A stretch of 37,248 bases of DNA from Rhodospirillales bacterium (GCA_002696645.1 NZSA01000031.1:60310-97557); one strand, 5' to 3'; numbered from the stretch's first letter, positions 1 to 8,555 are shown. The notes: generated by a model not told the origin, from the sequence alone. Translations and numbers: made by a program.

Positions 1-272
1 CCGCCCGACAGCGCCGCCGCATTATAGCCGCCTTTATCCTGAACGGTGTGTTGAATGCGGGATGGAGTGGGCTGTTCTTTACTCTGCAACGACCGGATTG
101 GGGTCGGATTGAGGTCGTCTTTCTGTGGCTGTCGGTCGCCTGGATGATGTGGGTGGTTGCTCCCTATTCGCGGCGTGCGATGCTGATATTGATCCCATAC
201 CTGCTGTGGGTCGGCTATGCGTCGCATTTGAATTGTGGCGTCGTGCGCCTGAATGGGCCTTTTGGCGGATGA
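1..272 (+). CDS. TspO/MBR family protein (tryptophan-rich sensory protein), 3' part only
   Basis: Partial gene: the open frame runs in from before base 1 and stops at TGA 270-272. About 89 residues of the C-terminal part are visible. The segments NAGWSGLFF, a Glu-Val-Val-Phe-Leu-Trp-Leu helix and LIPYLLWVGYASHLN match the last helices of the TspO/MBR family, a five-helix membrane protein that binds porphyrins and related ligands. An internal GTG at 48 is not a likely start because the family similarity begins before it. The stop overlaps the start of the next small membrane gene, so the two are probably translated together. Family known; the precise role in this organism is not. Confidence 0.8.
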   Translation, partial: ARQRRRIIAAFILNGVLNAGWSGLFFTLQRPDWGRIEVVFLWLSVAWMMWVVAPYSRRAMLILIPYLLWVGYASHLNCGVVRLNGPFGG

Positions 273-526
273 TGCCCCCCTTCCCCCTGGTCCATATCGC
301 AGATGCGATTTTACTTATCATCGCAGCAGAAGCGCTGTTTCTGACTCATCGCGCCACCAGGGGGGGACCGGCTTTGGCACGGTTTCTGCCAAATCTGATT
401 TCAGGCGCCTTTCTGGTTCTGGCCCTGCGCCTGGCTTTAGGGGGGGCCCATTGGCTGGCGCTGCTGGCCTGTCTGGCGGGCAGTTTTGCCGCCCACCTGT
501 ATGATCTATGGCGCATGCATCGTTAG
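269..526 (+). CDS. small hydrophobic membrane protein downstream of tspO
   Basis: An 85-residue protein starting at ATG 269 (or ATG 272), overlapping the TspO stop codon. It contains two to three hydrophobic stretches (roughly residues 5-25, 42-60 and 62-78) and ends in a short basic tail, so it is probably an inner-membrane protein. The frame is also open further upstream (ATG at 125), but that part overlaps the TspO coding frame and I treat it as a shadow. I do not recognise a named domain. The stop/start overlap suggests it is co-expressed with tspO. Confidence 0.6.
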   Translation: MMPPFPLVHIADAILLIIAAEALFLTHRATRGGPALARFLPNLISGAFLVLALRLALGGAHWLALLACLAGSFAAHLYDLWRMHR

Positions 527-554
527 GATATCCGGCTGAATTAAAACGGATGTT

Positions 555-1322
555 CTAACGCGCATCCTTATCCGCGCGGGCCAGGGCCGCCATCGGATCT
601 TCCCGTGGCCCCAGAACTGCCTGACCAATCGCAACTTCCCCCGGTCGCAATTCCACCGCATCCGAATTGGAATCGATTTCGGCCGTTATTGCCTGGGCCA
701 GGGCCAGGACGCGTTCTTCCGCTGCGGTACCAGCAAGACCGGTCAGCAGAACCAGGAACTCCCCATCCCCAATTCTACCCGCAGGTTCACTGTCTTCCAG
801 CGCTGCCCGCAGGGCCTTGCCCAGGGCAATCATGGTTTTTTCCGCCCCAGATCGACCGACCTTATCGCGAAACCGGGCAAAGCCGGTCACCCGCAATAAG
901 GCGATTTCACTGGCGCGCCCTTCCTGACGGTCCAGCATTTCCAAATGCCGGATTTCCGCCAGCAAGGTATCATGACGCAACAGCCGCGTGTCGGGGTCAT
1001 GATGCCGCTCATCTTCCAGCCAGGCCACCCGTCGATCCGCCGCCTGCAAGGCATCCTGTAACTGCTTTAGTGTATCGGTAAAGGCCTGCAGCGCGGCTCG
1101 TGCATTGGGCTCTGTGGAGTCCAGATCCAATTGATGAATCTCAATCGGATCTTCTTCAGCCCTCCCTTCCGCCTGTCGGTCCCGCCATGCGTCCAGGGCA
1201 TCCCGCTCCCGCTCCGCTGGTGATTTTAAATGGGTCGATGTGATGCCCGCATATGCAGAGACACCGCTGCGCTGAACGAACGGAATTTCATGCTTCACAA
1301 GGTTGGTTTCGTCTGTCTTCAT
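555..1322 (-). CDS. degenerate GGDEF-domain protein
   Basis: Reverse-strand protein of about 255 residues. I chose ATG 1322 because GGTGA lies about 6 bases before it; an in-frame ATG at 1340 would add six residues and lacks a clear ribosome site. The N-terminal half is polar with a likely coiled coil (about residues 75-105). The C-terminal half has the layout of a GGDEF domain: RLLRHDTLLAEI in place of the usual L-x-N-R helix, then RIGDGEFLVLL at the signature, then a closing ARAD. The signature reads GDGEF rather than GGDEF, and the Asp-rich metal-binding strand is replaced by RVTGFARF. Diguanylate cyclase activity is therefore unlikely; a regulatory or GTP-binding role is inference. It is divergent from purE. 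Confidence 0.7.
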   Translation of the reverse strand: MKTDETNLVKHEIPFVQRSGVSAYAGITSTHLKSPAERERDALDAWRDRQAEGRAEEDPIEIHQLDLDSTEPNARAALQAFTDTLKQLQDALQAADRRVAWLEDERHHDPDTRLLRHDTLLAEIRHLEMLDRQEGRASEIALLRVTGFARFRDKVGRSGAEKTMIALGKALRAALEDSEPAGRIGDGEFLVLLTGLAGTAAEERVLALAQAITAEIDSNSDAVELRPGEVAIGQAVLGPREDPMAALARADKDAR

Positions 1323-1340
1323 GCTGTCACCATACACCAC

Positions 1341-1368
1341 TTGCGCCCGCGCGCCGCGTCCTTATACT
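1341..1368 (+). promoter_or_regulatory. candidate sigma-70 promoter of purEK
   Basis: TTGCGC (1341-1346), a 16-base spacer and TATACT (1363-1368, five of six matches to the -10 consensus) lie about 60 bases before the purE start. The -35 match is weak. Confidence 0.45.
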
Positions 1369-1377
1369 CGCGCCCTT

Positions 1378-1394
1378 CCCGGTCACTTACCGGG
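1378..1394 (+). other. small inverted repeat in the purE leader
   Basis: CCCGGT (1378-1383) and ACCGGG (1389-1394) form a perfect 6-bp stem with a 5-base loop just downstream of the candidate -10 box. It could be a hairpin in the leader or a repressor site; nothing in the sequence decides between them. Confidence 0.35.
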
Positions 1395-1428
1395 CTATTA
1401 CATACTAGCACAAAGGTGAGGAAAGACG

Positions 1429-1941
1429 ATGAGCGATGCGCCCCTGATCGGCATTGTGCCCCTGGTCGGCATTGTTATGGGCAGTCAGTCTGACTGGCCA
1501 ACGATGAAACACGCCGCCGCCGTTCTGGAGACTCTGGGAATCGCCCATGAAGTCAAAATCGTTTCCGCCCACCGCACGCCAAAACGCATGGTCAGCTATG
1601 CCGAAACCGCGCGGGACCGCGGGTTAAAGGTTATCATCGCCGGGGCCGGGGGGGCCGCCCATCTGCCGGGTATGATCGCCTCTATGACCCCGCTGCCGGT
1701 TTTTGGTGTCCCGGTAGAATCCACTGTCATGAAGGGCCAGGACAGCCTGTTATCCATCGTCCAGATGCCAGCGGGCATTCCTGTCGGGACGCTGGCCATC
1801 GGGCGTTCCGGCGCGGTGAATGCCGGCCTGCTGGCAGGATCCGTGATCGCCCTGAACGATCCAAAGGTCGCTGCTGCCCTGGACACGTATCGCGCGACAC
1901 AAACTGCAGCCATTGCTGAGGAACCCAACCGTGATGAATGA
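1429..1941 (+). CDS. purE: N5-carboxyaminoimidazole ribonucleotide mutase (class I PurE)
   Basis: A 170-residue protein that converts N5-CAIR to CAIR in de novo purine synthesis. Class I signatures are visible: MGSQSDW at residues 17-23, SAHRTP at 46-51 with the active-site His48, the glycine-rich [10 protein letters not shown] at 72-81, and PVES then QMPAGIPV further on. A clear AGGTGAGGAA ribosome site precedes ATG 1429. The N-terminus is unusual: PLIGIV (5-10) is followed directly by PLVGIV (11-16), the second copy being the normal first strand. The gene overlaps purK by 8 bases, which implies translational coupling; PurE uses the N5-CAIR made by PurK. Confidence 0.96.
   Translation: MSDAPLIGIVPLVGIVMGSQSDWPTMKHAAAVLETLGIAHEVKIVSAHRTPKRMVSYAETARDRGLKVIIAGAGGAAHLPGMIASMTPLPVFGVPVESTVMKGQDSLLSIVQMPAGIPVGTLAIGRSGAVNAGLLAGSVIALNDPKVAAALDTYRATQTAAIAEEPNRDE
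1441..1476 (+). repeat. 18-bp in-frame tandem duplication within purE
   Basis: Bases 1441-1458 and 1459-1476 are two adjacent 18-bp copies differing at two positions, encoding PLIGIV and PLVGIV. The reading frame is kept. Confidence 0.9.
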
Positions 1942-3043
1942 TGGCACGCTTCCCCCCGGCAGCACGATTGGCATTCTGGGTGGTGGGCAATTGGGCCGCA
2001 TGCTGGCAATCGCTGCTGCACGTCTGGGCTATCGCTGTCATATTTTTGAACCCCAGATCGATTGCCCGGCCAGCCATGTCGCCCAGCATACCGCCGCTGG
2101 ATATGATGATACCGCCGCCCTGGATGCCTTTGCCCAATCGGTTGATGTTGTCACCCTGGAATTTGAAAATGTCCCGATTGCTGCGGTTCAGCGTTTGGTT
2201 AAAACCGTGCCGGTCCGCCCGGGGGCCACTGCCCTGGCCATCGCGCAGGACCGGGTGACAGAGAAATCCTTCCTGAATAAGGCCGGAATCGAAACCGCCC
2301 CCTGGGCCGCAGTCCAGTCACAATCAGATTTGGATGCTGCCTTGCAGAACATCGGTCTGCCCGGCGTTCTGAAAACGGCCCGCCTGGGCTATGATGGCAA
2401 AGGGCAGGCAACCCTGCAGAGCGCAACGGATGCGATGGGCGCGCATGAGAAACTGGGGTCCGTGCCCTGTGTCCTGGAAGGGTTTGTCGATTTTGCGCTG
2501 GAAATTTCCGTCCTTGCTGCGCGCGGTCTGGATGGATCTATCGCCTGTTTTGAGCCGGTAGAGAATATTCATCGCGATCACATTCTGCACAGAACCCTTG
2601 TCCCGGCGCGCATTGATGCGACCGTCGCCCAGCGCGCGACCCAGATCGCAACCCAGACGATTGAGGCGCTGGATTACATCGGCTTGCTGGCGGTGGAAAT
2701 GTTTGTCTGTCGCGATGGGCGCGTGCTGGTCAATGAAATGGCTCCCCGGCCCCATAATTCCGGGCATTGGTCGATAGACGGTGCCGCGACCTGTCAGTTT
2801 GAACAAACAGTGCGCGCCATTTGCGGCCTGCCCTTGGGCGATACGACGCGGATCAGCGATTGTGAAATGCGCAACCTGATTGGCGATGAAGTCAATGATT
2901 GGCGTGAAATTCTGGCACAGCCCGGCGCGCGGCTGCATCTGTATGGCAAGGCCGAAAGCCGCCCTGGCCGCAAAATGGGCCATGTGACGACGCTTCACAG
3001 CCCAGCCATCACCGCACGGCCCAGTAAATCCCAGAGCCAATGA
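1934..3043 (+). CDS. purK: N5-carboxyaminoimidazole ribonucleotide synthase
   Basis: ATP-grasp enzyme of about 369 residues that makes N5-CAIR from AIR, bicarbonate and [16 protein letters not shown] (12-24) opens the N-terminal domain; ATP-grasp signatures follow, including [26 protein letters not shown] and the metal-site region [16 protein letters not shown] 1934 is preferred over ATG 1913 because GAGGAA lies about 10 bases before it and the longer form would only add a tail inside purE. Normal family length and no missing motif. The last 35 bases overlap the 3' end of a convergent gene. Confidence 0.96.
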   Translation: MNDGTLPPGSTIGILGGGQLGRMLAIAAARLGYRCHIFEPQIDCPASHVAQHTAAGYDDTAALDAFAQSVDVVTLEFENVPIAAVQRLVKTVPVRPGATALAIAQDRVTEKSFLNKAGIETAPWAAVQSQSDLDAALQNIGLPGVLKTARLGYDGKGQATLQSATDAMGAHEKLGSVPCVLEGFVDFALEISVLAARGLDGSIACFEPVENIHRDHILHRTLVPARIDATVAQRATQIATQTIEALDYIGLLAVEMFVCRDGRVLVNEMAPRPHNSGHWSIDGAATCQFEQTVRAICGLPLGDTTRISDCEMRNLIGDEVNDWREILAQPGARLHLYGKAESRPGRKMGHVTTLHSPAITARPSKSQSQ

Positions 3044-3359
3044 AGACCGGTATCCACAGGAACGGAGCCAGCGCAAACAACATCGACAATGTATAAATTT
3101 TCCGGCTATGCAACAGAACAGCCAACCCGATCAGGGTTAAACCGCTGACCGGATAGTAAATCGCCGCATCCGCCATTCCCCAGGGCATCTTGCCCAATGA
3201 ATCCCATAGAATCATCACCACAACAGCCATCAGCACGCCCAGGGGACACAAGGCCGCTGCGGCAATAACAATGGCATTGCGAGAGACCAATTGCGCCTCT
3301 TCCCGCCATCCCTTGGCCTTCGCGTCTTGCAATTCCTCCCGCAGATGCTTGATCAGCAT
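3009..3359 (-). CDS. small predicted membrane protein, unknown function
   Basis: A 116-residue protein with a charged N-terminal segment (about 1-26) followed by three hydrophobic helices near 28-50, 66-84 and 88-115. Its start lies 9 bases after the stop of the COQ9-family gene on the same strand, so the two are probably co-transcribed. The ribosome site is weak, which suits translational coupling. It ends inside the purK coding region. I do not recognise a family; the charged helix plus three membrane spans is all that can be said. Confidence 0.6.
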   Translation of the reverse strand: MLIKHLREELQDAKAKGWREEAQLVSRNAIVIAAAALCPLGVLMAVVVMILWDSLGKMPWGMADAAIYYPVSGLTLIGLAVLLHSRKIYTLSMLFALAPFLWIPVFIGSGIYWAVR

Positions 3360-3368
3360 TGGGCAGGC

Positions 3369-4073
3369 TTACCAAGTGCCGCGCATACCGCCGCGCCCGA
3401 ACGACCGAAAGGCCTTCATCCGGGCCGCCACACGACCTGGAACATTCAACGGCAAGCGTTGCGCCACAGCAGAAACGCGGCTTTTCAATTTCGGGATTTG
3501 CATCACGTTTTCGATCCGACGATCCAGAAACGCGCGTGTTTCGGAAAAATCCTCCGTCTGATCATTCAACCAGACCATCAGGGTCGAAGAGTAAACCCCG
3601 CTTAACAACATCCGCTTGGAATAGAAATTCCAATCCGTCGACCGATCCCCCGCCGCGAACCACATATCGTCAACCGTCCGATACAGCAGTTGCAGGGCCA
3701 GACCGGCATTCTGGGGTTTTGACAGGATGGCCAGCCCCCGTCGAATGGCTTCGCGGTCTTGGGCATTCTGCTCCAGCCGCGTCATCACGGCGGTGGCAAT
3801 CCTTTCGCGAATTTTCAGACTGTCCAGATTTGCCTTCTCCAATGCGACCATCATGCGCCGGTCGGCCATCTGACTGTGCCAGGCGATCATATCGCGGGCA
3901 TCGCCTGGAAACAGCGCTTGGGCGTCTGACTTATCCAGGCCGATATCTTCCGCCCCGCGCAGCAATGCCGCACGGGTCCAGCCGTCAAATGGGACATGCG
4001 TCACAACGGCTGTGATCAATTGATCGCGCTGGGCTCTGATATCCGATTGATCGGCGTCAGGGATTTTTACCAT
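3369..4073 (-). CDS. COQ9-family ubiquinone biosynthesis protein
   Basis: About 234 residues. The core segment DRSTDWNFYSKRMLLSGVY followed by STLMVWL and FLDRRIENV is characteristic of COQ9, a TetR-fold lipid-binding protein that in mitochondria assists hydroxylation of the quinone ring. The N-terminal half is helical and TetR-like. ATG 4073 is chosen because AAGGAGA lies about 8 bases before it; the upstream extension to 4160 is Arg/Cys-rich and unlike the family. It sits between def and a small membrane gene on the same strand. COQ9 is common in alphaproteobacteria and supports the taxonomic guess. UbiG is encoded a few kilobases away. Confidence 0.88.
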   Translation of the reverse strand: MVKIPDADQSDIRAQRDQLITAVVTHVPFDGWTRAALLRGAEDIGLDKSDAQALFPGDARDMIAWHSQMADRRMMVALEKANLDSLKIRERIATAVMTRLEQNAQDREAIRRGLAILSKPQNAGLALQLLYRTVDDMWFAAGDRSTDWNFYSKRMLLSGVYSSTLMVWLNDQTEDFSETRAFLDRRIENVMQIPKLKSRVSAVAQRLPLNVPGRVAARMKAFRSFGRGGMRGTW

Positions 4074-4098
4074 TGCTGCATCTCTCCTTCTGCTTTGC

Positions 4099-4668
4099 CT
4101 AGTCTTTTGGCACAGACGCCTGTGCCGACAGCAAACGCTGGGCTTTCTCGGGCACACCATGGCGCAACTCTTCCCGAAAGATCAATAAACTTAGATCATC
4201 CATACGCTGAGGGTAGAGGATTCCATCAAGATGGTCACATTCATGTTGCAACACCCGGGCATGAAATCCGTCATAGTGTTCATCAATCAAACCCCCATCC
4301 CGGGTTTCCGCCTGCAGGCGAATGCGGGTCGGGCGCGGGACGACCCCCACCATATCGGGCACAGACAGGCACCCTTCCCAATCATAGGCGATTTCTTCCC
4401 CGATTGGCGTGATGATCGGGTTGATCAAACAGGTCAAGGGCACGGCGGGTTTATCCTTCCCGGCCCGGCCTGCTGACACGTAATAGACAACCGCTCGCAG
4501 CGGCGCGTATACCTGGGGGGCCGCCAGCCCTGTCCCTTCGGCATCTTCCATTGTCTCGATCATATCCGCCAGCAGGCGTTTAATGTCTGGCGAAGCGGGA
4601 TCAGATATTGGCTGTGCGACCTGTCGCAGGACCGGATGACCCATACGCGCGATCTTAAGAATTGCCAT
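4099..4668 (-). CDS. def: peptide deformylase
   Basis: A 189-residue metalloenzyme that removes the formyl group from nascent proteins. All three family motifs are present: GTGLAAPQ (45-52), EGCLS (98-102, metal ligand Cys100) and HECDH (142-146, metal ligands His142 and His146, catalytic Glu143). The start is ATG 4668, preceded by AAGGG; the frame extends 25 codons upstream without family similarity. No methionyl-tRNA formyltransferase gene follows in this window, unlike the common def-fmt arrangement. The gene is divergent from rpsU. Confidence 0.95.
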   Translation of the reverse strand: MAILKIARMGHPVLRQVAQPISDPASPDIKRLLADMIETMEDAEGTGLAAPQVYAPLRAVVYYVSAGRAGKDKPAVPLTCLINPIITPIGEEIAYDWEGCLSVPDMVGVVPRPTRIRLQAETRDGGLIDEHYDGFHARVLQHECDHLDGILYPQRMDDLSLLIFREELRHGVPEKAQRLLSAQASVPKD

Positions 4669-4704
4669 AATTAAGCCCTTTCCCTGTCTGGCTGTCTTTA
4701 AGGG

Positions 4705-4733
4705 TTCACAAACCCCTAATGAAGTGCTATACG
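4705..4733 (+). promoter_or_regulatory. sigma-70-type promoter of rpsU
   Basis: TTCACA (4705-4710), a 17-base spacer and TATACG (4728-4733) are followed by a GC-rich discriminator. This would start transcription about 70 bases before rpsU. The leader contains a small hairpin, CCGAG (4746-4750) with CTCGG (4760-4764). Confidence 0.6.
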
Positions 4734-4810
4734 CCGCCCTCATCTCCGAGGGATACGCTCTCGGTGTCTATGGATTAAACTTCAATCGCTTGAAAGGCGG
4801 GTGAAAGCAA

Positions 4811-5014
4811 GTGCAGGTCATCGTACGCGATAATAACGTCGATCAGGCTCTTCGTGCGCTCAAGAAAAAGTTGCAGCGTGAAGGCGTCTTCCGGGAAATG
4901 AAGCTTCGTCGGCATTTTGAAAAGCCGTCGGAAAAGAAAGCCCGTGAAAAGGCAGAAGCGCAGCGGCGCCACCGTAAACTCTTACGGAAGCGCCTGGAGC
5001 GTGAAGGGTTCTAG
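4811..5014 (+). CDS. rpsU: 30S ribosomal protein S21
   Basis: A 67-residue basic protein that begins at GTG 4811 and carries the family start [18 protein letters not shown], then a Lys/Arg-rich helical tail ending KRLEREGF. Length and sequence are normal for alphaproteobacterial S21, a small-subunit protein near the anti-Shine-Dalgarno region. It forms a single-gene unit with its own promoter upstream and a terminator downstream, rather than the rpsU-dnaG-rpoD operon of enterobacteria. Confidence 0.97.
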   Translation: MQVIVRDNNVDQALRALKKKLQREGVFREMKLRRHFEKPSEKKAREKAEAQRRHRKLLRKRLEREGF

Positions 5015-5066
5015 ATTAACGGACCTGTCACCGACCCTGCAAAGGATCGGTTGATCGTTACAGTGG

Positions 5067-5101
5067 AAACGCTCTTGAGCCCCAGGTTCGAGGGCGTTTT
5101 T
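5067..5101 (+). terminator. Rho-independent terminator after rpsU
   Basis: AAACGCTCTT pairs with GAGGGCGTTT (with G-U wobbles) around a 13-base loop and is followed by a run of T ending at 5101. It is placed 50 bases after the rpsU stop. Confidence 0.75.
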
Positions 5102-5123
5102 GCATTTAAAGCCAGCTTTAATG

Positions 5124-6431
5124 CTATTGCTTGATATCCACAAAATCCAGTCGTGTCTTCAAATGCGCCAGATCTTCAGGCAGGGGATTGCTGCTGGCAT
5201 AACTGTCATAGACCAACTGACCATGGACCCGCAGCAAATCGCCCAGCTTGGGATGGGCTATTTCGCTTAAACGGGACAGGGCATTTGCCAGTGTCACCAA
5301 CATCAGCAAATTGTCCGAGGAAGACCGACGCAGCGGATGAAATACGGCATCGATCAGGCTATCGGCAGTGTAACCCGGGATTAAAACCCGCACACAGCCA
5401 TCATCATCGACAATACTTTGTTCTGTCAGGCCACATTGGACGCTGCTGTTCAGCGCACCGGTCAGCCGGTCAATGCAACTGATTGCGGTAAAAGTGTCAT
5501 TCACACCGGGCGACAGCGCACGCAACGCGATCTCGATCAGAACATTGATTGCATATTCGATGTCATCAACGGAACTGCGAGATTTGGTCAGATACACACA
5601 ATTGATTATCTGCTCATGGATTGACTCGCGGGTCTCATCGTCCAGCTTTCTGTCGGCGGTTACAGTAATAAACTGCTGGTCTTTCAACACGAAGGTGCCG
5701 ATCTTTTTCAGCAATTTTACTTCCAGGTCATGCTCACAGGCCAGTGAATACAGGGTTTCCTGTTCCACCATGGTCAGATACCCGTTTTCAACGCTTTTGA
5801 GGGGGATACAGTCTTTCTCTTTGAGAGACTTGCTGGTCTTGTCGGCCTGTTTCTCAACACTTTTCACGATCTGGGACAGTTTATCTTCCAAGCGTCGTGA
5901 AATTTCCGCGACTTCTTCGTCAATCATCACGCTGCGCGACACGGATTGAACAAAGTAGATCAGCTGCAAAACCGACAAAACCGCCAGCAGGAACGAAAAA
6001 TTGACCGACAGGACCGGGACGTTGGTTTCTGATGTCTGGTGCAGCACCGTCAAGGAAACCAGAAATGTCGCGCCCAATAGTCCCGCAGTAATCTGATTGA
6101 CACGATCACCGGTAAAACGCTGCAACAGGCGCGGCCCAATGTTTCCTGCCGCCAGTGTGAATACAATCAGGACCAGTGAGTAAACCAGACCCAAAGTCGT
6201 GATGGCCGCACCAGAGATAACCGACAGAACACTTTCCGCTGTATCCTTTGCGACCCAGAACCAACCCGCCTGCAAAAAATCCGGCAGATGCGGCTGCAGC
6301 GTGCGATCCAGGTACAGAAGGAGCATCGAAAACAGCCAGATCGAAATGGCAATGACACCAGGAATCGTCGCCAGGGCCCGTATCTTGAAAACTTCGCCTA
6401 TGGCGTATTTCAGCGTTATCAGAAAACCCAC
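5124..6431 (-). CDS. DUF2254 family membrane protein
   Basis: A 435-residue protein starting at GTG 6431 with AGGA six bases upstream. The N-terminal part has about four hydrophobic helices (near 20-42, 68-96, 112-130 and 140-165), followed by a long soluble domain that starts with a charged, probably coiled segment (about 165-210). The conserved stretch IEIALRALSPGVNDTFTAISCIDRL, shown here in part, identifies the DUF2254 family. Function is unknown; the architecture resembles a membrane sensor or channel-like protein, which is inference. The start lies 2 bases after the ubiG stop, so it is probably in the same operon as ubiG. Confidence 0.85.
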   Translation of the reverse strand: MGFLITLKYAIGEVFKIRALATIPGVIAISIWLFSMLLLYLDRTLQPHLPDFLQAGWFWVAKDTAESVLSVISGAAITTLGLVYSLVLIVFTLAAGNIGPRLLQRFTGDRVNQITAGLLGATFLVSLTVLHQTSETNVPVLSVNFSFLLAVLSVLQLIYFVQSVSRSVMIDEEVAEISRRLEDKLSQIVKSVEKQADKTSKSLKEKDCIPLKSVENGYLTMVEQETLYSLACEHDLEVKLLKKIGTFVLKDQQFITVTADRKLDDETRESIHEQIINCVYLTKSRSSVDDIEYAINVLIEIALRALSPGVNDTFTAISCIDRLTGALNSSVQCGLTEQSIVDDDGCVRVLIPGYTADSLIDAVFHPLRRSSSDNLLMLVTLANALSRLSEIAHPKLGDLLRVHGQLVYDSYASSNPLPEDLAHLKTRLDFVDIKQ

Positions 6432-6433
6432 AA

Positions 6434-7180
6434 CTATCCTTTCACAGCAAAGGCCAGATAATTCACGTCTATATCACGTGGGGCCAGATGGAAGTCATCC
6501 TGAATCGGATTATACGCCATCCCACAGATATCACTGACGATCATCCCGGCCGGGCGCAACGCAGCAGCCAATTCGCTTGGTTTTACAAATTTTCGCCAAT
6601 CATGGGTGCCGCGCGGCAACCAGCGCAGCACGTATTCGGCCCCCACGACACCCAAGGCAAAGGATTTTGCCGTCCGGTTGAATGTCGACAGCGCCATCGC
6701 GCCGCCCGGTCGAACCAATGCCGCGGCATCATCAATGAAGGCCTGCAAATCGGACACATGTTCGACCACTTCCATATTCACGACGGCATCGAACTGTTCG
6801 CCTTGCGCCACCAGATCATCGGCGGTTGTGTGGCGATAGCGGATGTCTAACCCCATGCGTTGGGCATGGTTATAGGCGACATCAATAGACTGGCCGGTGG
6901 CGTCCACCCCCGTCACGGTTGCGCCAAGGCGGCTCAGGGGTTCACAAATCAACCCACCGCCACAACCGATATCGCATATCGTAAGACCAGATAGCGGCTT
7001 TGGCCCCAGGGGATCGCGCCCGAACCGGGCACACAGGCGATCACGGATATAGCCGATACGCACGGGGTTTAACATGTGCAGCGGTTTGAATTCCCCATCC
7101 GGGTCCCACCATTGGTCTGCAATGGCGGCAAATTTTTCGATCTCTTTCGGATCAACTGTTGATGCAGCACGTTCAGTCAT
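6434..7180 (-). CDS. ubiG: bifunctional ubiquinone O-methyltransferase
   Basis: A 248-residue SAM-dependent enzyme that performs both O-methylation steps of ubiquinone synthesis. Signatures: the UbiG N-terminus EIEKFAAIADQWWDPDGEF, LHMLNPVRIGYI, SAM motif I CDIGCGGGLICEPL (69-82), and the late segment RGTHDWRKFVKP. ATG 7180 is used; the open frame continues 32 codons upstream without similarity. It is divergent from lysC, with a 143-base gap holding both promoters. A ubiG/lysC divergent pair is familiar from alphaproteobacteria. Confidence 0.95.
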   Translation of the reverse strand: MTERAASTVDPKEIEKFAAIADQWWDPDGEFKPLHMLNPVRIGYIRDRLCARFGRDPLGPKPLSGLTICDIGCGGGLICEPLSRLGATVTGVDATGQSIDVAYNHAQRMGLDIRYRHTTADDLVAQGEQFDAVVNMEVVEHVSDLQAFIDDAAALVRPGGAMALSTFNRTAKSFALGVVGAEYVLRWLPRGTHDWRKFVKPSELAAALRPAGMIVSDICGMAYNPIQDDFHLAPRDIDVNYLAFAVKG

Positions 7181-7209
7181 AGGGAATTTCCGATTCAGGT
7201 TGGTAATTC

Positions 7210-7238
7210 TTGCACGCGAAACCTGTAGCGAGTATGGA
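7210..7238 (+). promoter_or_regulatory. weak candidate promoter of lysC
   Basis: TTGCAC (7210-7215), 17 bases, then TATGGA (7233-7238), each matching three of six consensus bases, followed by a GC-rich tract. Position is right for lysC but the match is weak. Confidence 0.3.
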
Positions 7239-7323
7239 TACGCCGCCCGCGCGGGGCAAGCGGTCGCATGCCGCAACAGCCAAGGTTTTTCTGGTTATTC
7301 TTGAAGAAGGCGATCCCGAAGAG

Positions 7324-8544
7324 ATGGCGCGTATTGTTATGAAGTTTGGCGGAACCTCCGTCGCTGACATAAATCGCATCGCCAATGCAGCCCAACGTGT
7401 GAAGCGTGAAGTGGATGCAGGCAATGAAGTGGCCGTCGTGGTTTCCGCCATGTCCGGAGTCACCAATCAGCTGGTCGGTTATGTTCAGGAAACATCGCGC
7501 ATTTATGATGTGCGCGAATATGATTCCATTGTTGCCTCTGGCGAGCAGGTCACCGCAGGTCTGATGGCGCTGCGCCTTCAGGAAATGGGGATATCAGCCC
7601 GCTCCTGGCTGGGTTGGCAAATCCCGATTACCACCAATGAAATGCATGGAAAGGCCCGCATTGACGATATCGACACCTCTGAGATCGTTAAACGCTTTTC
7701 GGAGAATCAGGTCGCCGTCGTTGCAGGATTCCAGGGGGTGACACCCCGCAATCGCATTGCAACCCTGGGGCGGGGCGGGTCGGATACGACGGCAGTTGCG
7801 CTGGCGGCCGCGCTGAAGGCGGATCGCTGCGATATCTATACCGATGTTGACGGGGTCTATACCACCGACCCGCGCATTGTGCCGAAGGCGCGAAAAATTG
7901 ATCGTATCGCCCATGAAGAAATGCTGGAAATGGCGTCTCTGGGTGCCAAAGTGTTACAAACCCGTTGTGTGGAAATTGCCATGAACCATGGCGTGCGCCT
8001 TCAGGTCTTGTCTTCCTTTGAAGATAAGCCGGGCACACTGGTTGTCGATGAGGATGAGATCGTGGAAAAGCAAGTCGTAAGCGGCATCGCCTATAGCCGG
8101 GATGAGGCCAAGATCACGCTGGTGAAGGTTGCCGACAAACCAGGCGTTGCAGCCCATATCTTTGGCCCGCTGACCGATGCATCGATCAATGTTGATATGA
8201 TTGTGCAATCCGTCTCTCCCGATGGGGAACGCACCGATATGACCTTCACAGTGGCCCGCGCGGACATTGATCGCGCAATTTCCGTGCTGAAAGGGAATCA
8301 CGATAAGATCGGGTATGAAACGCTGCTATCGGATGGCGCCGTTGCTAAGATCTCCGTCATCGGGGTTGGCATGCGCAGCCATGCCGGGGTCGCTCAAACG
8401 ATGTTTAAAACCCTCGCTGAGAAGGGGATCAACATCCAGGTCATCTCAACCAGTGAGATAAAAATATCCACTCTGGTTGCAGAAGAATACGCTGAACTGG
8501 CGATCCGGGCGCTTCATACCGCCTATGGCCTCGACGCCGCCTAG
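7324..8544 (+). CDS. lysC: aspartate kinase with two C-terminal ACT domains
   Basis: A 406-residue enzyme that phosphorylates aspartate, the first step to Lys, Thr, Met and diaminopimelate. The kinase domain (about 1-245) shows VMKFGGTSV, VVVSAMSGVTN, SGEQVTAGLM and GRGGSDTTAVALAAAL. Two ACT domains follow, near 265-335 (ITLVKVADKPGVAAHIF) and 343-400 (AKISVIGVGMRSHAGVA), the usual allosteric site for feedback by lysine and/or threonine. ATG 7324 gives the canonical start MARIVMKFGG; the open frame upstream to 7210 crosses the likely promoter. The next gene, ptsP, is 228 bases downstream across a structured spacer. Confidence 0.96.
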   Translation: MARIVMKFGGTSVADINRIANAAQRVKREVDAGNEVAVVVSAMSGVTNQLVGYVQETSRIYDVREYDSIVASGEQVTAGLMALRLQEMGISARSWLGWQIPITTNEMHGKARIDDIDTSEIVKRFSENQVAVVAGFQGVTPRNRIATLGRGGSDTTAVALAAALKADRCDIYTDVDGVYTTDPRIVPKARKIDRIAHEEMLEMASLGAKVLQTRCVEIAMNHGVRLQVLSSFEDKPGTLVVDEDEIVEKQVVSGIAYSRDEAKITLVKVADKPGVAAHIFGPLTDASINVDMIVQSVSPDGERTDMTFTVARADIDRAISVLKGNHDKIGYETLLSDGAVAKISVIGVGMRSHAGVAQTMFKTLAEKGINIQVISTSEIKISTLVAEEYAELAIRALHTAYGLDAA

Positions 8545-8555
8545 GGCAAAGCCTT

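Noticed and set aside
269-526. Frameshift between tspO and the small membrane gene
   Set aside because: TspO reaches its natural C-terminus before the stop, and the next protein is a separate hydrophobic protein with its own ATG.
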